Of a stretch of 64,000 nucleotides of DNA, positions 59,226 to 64,000 are shown piece after piece; position 1 is the stretch's first letter; every line of letters begins with the position of its first letter. The stretch comes from CATQHL01 sp965204655. Lineage in GTDB: Bacteria; Actinomycetota; Acidimicrobiia; Acidimicrobiales; CATQHL01. Location of the stretch: NCBI GenBank assembly GCA_965204655.1, contig OZ241998.1, positions 620,001 to 684,000 of the forward strand. Direction: 5' to 3'. The notes under the pieces are model-generated. The model did not search any database, was not told where the DNA came from, and was given only the letters and a program-made list of their open reading frames with translations. The position numbers were made by a program, and so were the translations under genes.

Positions 59226-60392
59226 TCAAGACCAATTGAAGTCTGGCAGTAGCAGAACATCCAACCCTTTCCCCTCCCTGATCCAATCAAGCAGGGATTT
59301 CTGTGCAACATCGATGTCTTCGCTTGCGTGAACCAGTGCTGCTTTCAAATTGCCCCTAGCGTCCCGGGAAGCCTTGCTGCGAATTTGGTGAAGGTGATAG
59401 AGATCATCAGGGCTTGGACGCCTAGGCGTTAGCAAGAACACTGAATGTCCCCCTCCCGGCAACGGGGCGACAACCGCCCAATCCTCCACAGGTCGACAGC
59501 AGCCACCGTCCTTGACGAGTTTCTCTCGTAAACTTCCTAATAGTTGTTCTCGACGTCTCCGTAACGCTTGAGCATGTCGTAGTTCTACTTCTCCCAAAAT
59601 CCTCTTAAGGGACTCGTCTGTTAATTTATCCCCGGCGAGATCGGTAGAACAGAGGCGCAACCGAAACGCTTCGTCTACATTAGGAACTGATTCCGAGTCA
59701 AGACCCGGCATCGTGACGGCCAAGATAGAGATGCGATGAATTTGCGCGTAGGAAATCTCATGCTCAATCCATCTAGATTTCCGAACACCTGGACTCTCAA
59801 GAAGTATGACAAAGGCCTTGTCTGCCAGTTCTTGAGCAAGCTTCTTCGGAAAGTCTGCTCCGGGAGGCACGCTGAATCGATCCAGGAACACATCGAAGTT
59901 TCTCCTGGACAAGGCGTCGTAAAGCTGATCCGCTACCTCCCTAGTTTCCGCACGACAATAAGATATGAAGACTTTGCGCTCAGTCTCCTCTAGTCCCAGC
60001 ATCTGCTGCAAAGCGACAAGTGTCCGACTGCGATCTTCCTCCCAATCTATTGCGTTGAGAAATCTCACAGATTGAGGCAATTTGTCAGTTACAGAGCCAG
60101 GATCAGACTTTCTCACCACTGGTAGAACCGATATCGAATTCTCTATTGCTGTATTGAGAATCGAATTCACCATTTGACTTGTGCTTCCGGCTCTATTCCC
60201 CAGGTAGAGCACGACGACATGACGCTGATCTTTAGTCTCGCACAAATCATCGCAAGAATTGACTTCCCTGAAGTCGATCTCCCCAGACTTAGAGAGAATT
60301 TTCTGGGTGCTGTCTATCACCGCCTCTTTGACTTCGTTCGCAAAATCGGCAAGACCCTCGTGGACAAGTACAACCTCATACGCCCGTGTCAC
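59226..60392 (-). CDS. TIR-domain protein
   Basis: 388 residues with a GTG start at 60392 preceded by AGGGGG. Residues 1-130 form a Rossmann-like or TIR-like N-terminal domain (YEVVLVHEGLADFANEVKEA, HVVVLYLGNRAGSTSQMVNS). Residues 138-270 are a TIR_2 domain: RKVFISYCRAETREVADQLY, NFDVFLDRFSVPPGADFPKK, KSRWIEHEISYAQIHRISIL (putative catalytic Glu). Residues 295-388 form a third alpha/beta domain (WAVVAPLPGGGHSVFLLTPR, LDVLLLPDF). Known: bacterial TIRs cleave NAD or make ADP-ribose signals. Confidence 0.85.
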   Translation of the reverse strand: MTRAYEVVLVHEGLADFANEVKEAVIDSTQKILSKSGEIDFREVNSCDDLCETKDQRHVVVLYLGNRAGSTSQMVNSILNTAIENSISVLPVVRKSDPGSVTDKLPQSVRFLNAIDWEEDRSRTLVALQQMLGLEETERKVFISYCRAETREVADQLYDALSRRNFDVFLDRFSVPPGADFPKKLAQELADKAFVILLESPGVRKSRWIEHEISYAQIHRISILAVTMPGLDSESVPNVDEAFRLRLCSTDLAGDKLTDESLKRILGEVELRHAQALRRRREQLLGSLREKLVKDGGCCRPVEDWAVVAPLPGGGHSVFLLTPRRPSPDDLYHLHQIRSKASRDARGNLKAALVHASEDIDVAQKSLLDWIREGKGLDVLLLPDFNWS

Positions 60393-60413
60393 CAGGCAAA
60401 CCCCCTATCTAGC

Positions 60414-60866
60414 TCAACAATTTCTTAGAGATCGTCCCAGTTCACCGAAGGTGCTGCCCATCATGTAGCGGACGCGTTCACACTCCGCAGAGACCACGAC
60501 CGAAGCACTGCTACCACCGGAAGCAGCGCCCATCACGCAACCGAAGCGTTCACGCTCCGCAGAGACCACGACCGAAGCACTGCTACCACCGGAAGCGACG
60601 TCCATCACCCAATCAAAGCGTTCACGCTCCGCAAAGACCGCAACGAAATGATTGACCCCGCCCCGTGAAACAACATTCATGTAATTGATGCGTTTTCTCT
60701 CCGCAGAGATCGCTACCGAAGCGCTGCTATCACCAAAAATGTAGCCTCTCATGTGATCGACGCTTTTACTCTCCGCAGAGATCGCAGCAGGGGCGCGAGA
60801 GCCTTTGGTCATAGCCTCTACGAGAAGGTTTACTTTTTCGTCGTTGTTGTGGTCAAAACTGCCCAC
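60414..60866 (-). CDS. Protein of five 24-residue tandem repeats, first gene of the TIR-SLOG operon
   Basis: 150 residues from a GTG at 60866 with a near-perfect AAAGGAGG ribosome site. After MGSFDHNNDEKVNLLVEAMT it has five repeats of exactly 24 residues (72 bp); the CCGC(A)GAG word sits at 60485, 60557, 60629, 60701 and 60773. Consensus: ASVxxSAERxRxxxxMxxxxxGxSS; the SAExxR/K core is kept while the middle and tail vary. No signal peptide or membrane helix. Only 21 bp separate it from the TIR gene, so they are one operon. Family not recognised. Confidence 0.78.
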   Translation of the reverse strand: MGSFDHNNDEKVNLLVEAMTKGSRAPAAISAESKSVDHMRGYIFGDSSASVAISAERKRINYMNVVSRGGVNHFVAVFAERERFDWVMDVASGGSSASVVVSAERERFGCVMGAASGGSSASVVVSAECERVRYMMGSTFGELGRSLRNC

Positions 60867-61019
60867 GTTCGGCCTCCTTTCCTGACGACCTCCGTTCTTA
60901 TTTCATTCATGCACCAAGCTTACACGCATGTAATTTGATCCACAACCTAGCATTCAAGGCTTCCGCCGATTCCCCCTGCACCCCTCCCCCGCCTCTGCCC
61001 CCGACGCCCCCGCCCCGGC
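60867..61019. other. Short intergenic region before the repeat-protein operon
   Basis: 153 bp between the DUF499 stop and the repeat gene. It holds the AAAGGAGG ribosome site (60869-60880, minus) and a C-rich tract with CCCGCC/CCCCCG runs near 60975-61018. A promoter is possible but not clear. Confidence 0.5.
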
Positions 61020-64000
61020 CTACTCGGCTTGGGGCTCGAATTCGGCGCCGTTTGCTCCTAGTTGCTTGGCGTTTTCGGAGACAACTCTTTGGGTGCTGTC
61101 GTCGTAGCCTTCGGACTGGCTGGCGTTTATCTCCAGCGACAGCTCTGCGTCTGACCCTAGGTGGCTGGTTACGTGCTTGAGTATCTTGCTTAGCTCCTCC
61201 ACGCAGCGGAGGGGGTCTGGATCTAGGCTGAACTGGGCGTAGAACCTTGTCGGCTTGGGTTTTTGCGGCAAGACAAGCGTTTGCTGTCCACCCAGGCCTG
61301 ACGGCGCTGGCTCCTGCTCCGCACCTGCCCGGTCTTCCTCACCTTCGGGCGCGGCCTCTGCCTCCCCTGGCTCCTCCGCTTCAGGCGCTCCTCCCGTCTC
61401 GCCGGGCAGCGGCGCTCGCTCGCCCTTCACCACGAAGCCGCTTATGTTGGCCTTTGCTCCACTGCCGGCGCTCACTCCTGCCCAGGTCTCCCGCTGATCG
61501 TCCCAGGCTTCGGCGTAGGCGAAGGTCTCCTCCTTCCACACCAAACTGGCCGGCCCGTCGCTTACCGCATCCAGCAGAATCTTCAAAGAGCCCAACCTGG
61601 GCATGTAGGGGTACCTCGCATACGTCTCCCAGAGCATCCTCACCTGCAGGTCGCCTCGTTCCGACCACAGCTTGAAGCGGTCTAAGTCCATCTTCACCCG
61701 CACTCCGCTGTAGGCGGCTATCAACTTCTCTTCGCTCTCCAACTTCTTGCTCACGCGCGCCGGCAGCGAACCTTCTTTGCTGCTCGGCGACACTCGGGTG
61801 GTCTGCCAGTTGATGTCCGAAGTGCCTGCCTTGCCCAAGGGAGTGAGCACCATGGTGAAAGTCTCCTTGATCTGACTCTCTACCTGATCGTCGGTTTCCT
61901 TGAACTTGGTTTCGGCCTGCTTGCTCTGGTGGGGTGTCAGGTTCAGCGTCTCGGTTTCTCTCACTATCGACTCCCACGCCAAGAAAGACTTCGCCGCGCC
62001 GCGCAGGTCTTCCAGCCGGTTGGCGGCCGCAGCCGTGAACACCAACAGGTTGCGGTTCACCCTCGGCCCGGCGTCCCGCTGATTCAAGATCCGCTCCGCC
62101 AACTCCACCGCCTCTGAATTCTCGTCGCCGCTTGAGTGGGTCACTGCGGGCGTCAGAATCACCAGACGCACGCCGTCGTCGTCATCAGGCACTTCTCCCG
62201 GCCCCTCAGCGAACACTTGAACAGCCGAGAAACCTCCCCTCTCCCTCCGCTGAAGATCAACCCGCCTCCGCACCTCCGCGTCGGCGTCCCCGTCCTGATA
62301 GTTGCCTGCCCTGTCTAACGCCAGGCGCGTGACGTTGGGCTGCAGCGAATACCAGTACGAAGCACCGTCCACATACAGATATGTGCCCTCACCCGCTAAC
62401 CGGCTGAGGGCGTCGACGAACTGGGTAGGAGGTTCACCCGGCTGGACACACCCCAGCACAACCCGTTTGAGATCGATGCCGCGTATACTGCCACCCGTCC
62501 CCCCACCCCCTGGAGCGGAACCCATGTACACGGTGCGGGCGACGCGTCGAGTGGCGGAGTACCGCCCGAAGTGTTTGTTTTCCTTGTCTATACGGAGAGG
62601 GAGGGAGTTCTCGCCGTCAACGTCGGTTTTGATGACCGGATCCCAGCCCTCTTCGAGGTATTTCTTCATCTCGCTGACCAACACCCCCGAATCCATCGGC
62701 AAGTTGCCGGGCATTATCAGCAGCGACTGGTCGCCCCTCTCCCACAACTCGGAGATAGCCAGCGCCATCAACCTCAAGACGCCCCGGGTGCGCTGAAACT
62801 TGTCAAGCGTGGACCAATCCTCAAACAGTCGGTCAAAGAGTTCAGGGTGGATGGGGTAGCACGCCTCCATTCGACGCCGATACTCCATCTCCTTGGCATC
62901 GCTGGGTAAGCCAGCCTTCTGCTCTCCGTACCACTTGCTGAACGCAGCAATCACGCCGTCGCGTTTTCTCGCCCCATCCGCCGTAATCTCGTCAAACAGC
63001 CGGCGACGGACGATCTCGAAGGACTCCGCAGGCGAGGCCGCCTGCCACTGCTTGGCCGTGCGGGTGACCACGTTCTTGAGCCGTTCCAGGGAAGACTTGC
63101 CCTTCGGCCCCCCGACTTCAATGTCTGAGGCGGGCACGGTGATGAGCACCACCACGTTCCCAACTGCGGCAGCCGCCTCGGTGAGCGCCTGGGCGAACGT
63201 GAACTGAGTGTCAAAATCGCCCCCTATCAGACGCTCTTGACGCCTACGCTCCTCCGAATCTCCCTCGGGAAAAAGTTGGCGAGCGTAGGCCACCCACTCA
63301 TCTATGAGCACCACGGCAGGGCCGAATTGGGTGAACAATGCCCGAAGGGCGTCGCCTGGGTTGGTTGCTGCTTCGTCGTCGGCTCGGACGAGTTCGTAAC
63401 CCGCCCTTCCACCGAGTTGGTAGGCCAAGTGACCCCAGAGCGTGTGCAGCCGGACGTCGTCAGGCAACGGGTCGCCGTCGATGTTCTCCGTTCCTGGACT
63501 GGACGGCGATATCTTGTGACCCACCAACACCGCCCTGCTGATCTTCGGTGGAAGCGTCAGATCTTCCCCAGACAGCAACTCCCCTACACCGGGCAGTTCA
63601 CTGGGCGGAACCCCCGAGGCGAGGTGATAGAGCGCGATCATGCTGTGCGTCTTGCCTCCGCCGAAGTTGGTCTGCAGCTGGATGACCGGTTCGCCGTCTC
63701 CGCCAGAAAGGCGCCGCGCAGCCCCGACTAGGAGATCCTCCAACCCATTGGTCAGGTAGGTGCGGGCGAAGAACGACTTCGGGTCGCCGTATTCCTCCTC
63801 GCCCCGCCCTGCGGCTACTTCGTGCAGGTCGGCTGCGAACTCGGCCTGGTTGAAACGCCCAGAGCGCACGTCTTCGTGCGGGGTGATGATCTCGCGCCAC
63901 GGCGTCAGACCCCCTTGAGGTTTGCCTTCGGTGGGCTTGGCAGACGCCTTGCGGCGCTCGTTGTGGACTTCCTGCTCGTAAACACGGCGCAACAGGTCGA
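61020..64000 (-). CDS. Anti-phage-associated DUF499 / Swt1-HEPN ATPase (5' end beyond window)
   Basis: At least 990 residues; the frame is open to the right edge, and the family normally has about 100 more N-terminal residues (a Swt1-like HEPN part). Landmarks: TPWREIITPHEDVRSGRFNQ, AEFAADLHEV, QLQTNFGGGKTHSMIALYHL (Walker A), VVLIDEWVAYARQL (Walker B), ITVPASDIE, and a C-terminal FVVKGE domain, then an acidic Gly/Glu/Ala linker and a final RFYAQFSLDPDPL domain. Known: DUF499 proteins occur with DUF1156 methylases and helicases in anti-phage islands. The partners would lie past 64000. Confidence 0.88.
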   Translation of the reverse strand, partial: DLLRRVYEQEVHNERRKASAKPTEGKPQGGLTPWREIITPHEDVRSGRFNQAEFAADLHEVAAGRGEEEYGDPKSFFARTYLTNGLEDLLVGAARRLSGGDGEPVIQLQTNFGGGKTHSMIALYHLASGVPPSELPGVGELLSGEDLTLPPKISRAVLVGHKISPSSPGTENIDGDPLPDDVRLHTLWGHLAYQLGGRAGYELVRADDEAATNPGDALRALFTQFGPAVVLIDEWVAYARQLFPEGDSEERRRQERLIGGDFDTQFTFAQALTEAAAAVGNVVVLITVPASDIEVGGPKGKSSLERLKNVVTRTAKQWQAASPAESFEIVRRRLFDEITADGARKRDGVIAAFSKWYGEQKAGLPSDAKEMEYRRRMEACYPIHPELFDRLFEDWSTLDKFQRTRGVLRLMALAISELWERGDQSLLIMPGNLPMDSGVLVSEMKKYLEEGWDPVIKTDVDGENSLPLRIDKENKHFGRYSATRRVARTVYMGSAPGGGGTGGSIRGIDLKRVVLGCVQPGEPPTQFVDALSRLAGEGTYLYVDGASYWYSLQPNVTRLALDRAGNYQDGDADAEVRRRVDLQRRERGGFSAVQVFAEGPGEVPDDDDGVRLVILTPAVTHSSGDENSEAVELAERILNQRDAGPRVNRNLLVFTAAAANRLEDLRGAAKSFLAWESIVRETETLNLTPHQSKQAETKFKETDDQVESQIKETFTMVLTPLGKAGTSDINWQTTRVSPSSKEGSLPARVSKKLESEEKLIAAYSGVRVKMDLDRFKLWSERGDLQVRMLWETYARYPYMPRLGSLKILLDAVSDGPASLVWKEETFAYAEAWDDQRETWAGVSAGSGAKANISGFVVKGERAPLPGETGGAPEAEEPGEAEAAPEGEEDRAGAEQEPAPSGLGGQQTLVLPQKPKPTRFYAQFSLDPDPLRCVEELSKILKHVTSHLGSDAELSLEINASQSEGYDDSTQRVVSENAKQLGANGAEFEPQAE

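Noticed and set aside
1..64000. tRNA, rRNA, integrase or transposase genes
   Set aside because: Scanned by eye for T-loop-like GTTCGA contexts and for typical transposase motifs; only coding-region matches were found. A tRNAscan or profile search could still find one.

Overview
The window comes from a GC-rich bacterium, most likely an actinomycete (Actinomycetota; perhaps Acidimicrobiia, by inference only). Evidence: a mycothiol-dependent maleylpyruvate-isomerase-family enzyme, a CofC/FbiD coenzyme F420 enzyme near gpsA (the order seen in Mycobacterium tuberculosis), a DUF222/13E12 HNH protein, a DUF3159-like membrane protein, DrrAB-type ABC exporters, many GTG/TTG starts, and several TANNNT promoters placed 6-8 nt before a start codon (leaderless transcription). 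No rRNA, tRNA, transposase or cas gene was recognised.

Positions 1-24 kb are mostly housekeeping: ybeY (cut by the left edge), phoH, a small HTH protein, a quinone oxidoreductase, a TauE/SafE permease, a membrane protein with a Nfu-like partner, rnhB, gpsA, a CaiB-type CoA transferase, cofC, an ABC exporter operon, a SPOUT methyltransferase with hemolysin III, DUF1015, threonine aldolase, ribA, pncA-pncB and an M23 peptidase. A 53-residue cationic amphipathic peptide gene lies at 14296-14457. Positions 24.8-33.4 kb hold a menaquinone operon: a MerR regulator, then menF, menD, menC and menB, with large low-complexity insertions in menD and menC. Positions 34-41 kb hold a MalY-type aminotransferase and a zinc-uptake locus (zur, znuC, znuA, znuB) with a Zur-box palindrome between znuC and znuA; ZnuA carries about 180 residues made almost only of His, Asp and Glu.

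Positions 41-55 kb are accessory DNA: paired secreted lipoproteins, a DUF222-HNH gene with a repetitive tail, and decayed 5' copies of it. Five copies of a leaderless promoter module occur here. A two-gene unit (32-residue peptide plus a membrane protein) is duplicated, and one copy is split by a 1.87-kb lipoprotein-bearing insertion. Positions 55-64 kb are a partly AT-richer defence island: a zinc-finger/PH-like protein, an unknown protein, a ThsB-like (DUF1863) TIR, and an operon of a 24-residue-repeat protein, a TIR protein and a stand-alone SLOG protein, next to an anti-phage-associated DUF499 ATPase that runs off the right edge.

The most unusual property covers most of the window. At more than twenty loci, 25-45 bp sequences recur at a spacing of 72 bp (range 69-74), with a different sequence at each locus. 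This happens between genes, at gene ends and in frame inside enzymes, and it builds the five-repeat protein in the TIR-SLOG operon exactly (5 x 72 bp). All spacings were counted by hand from the sequence.
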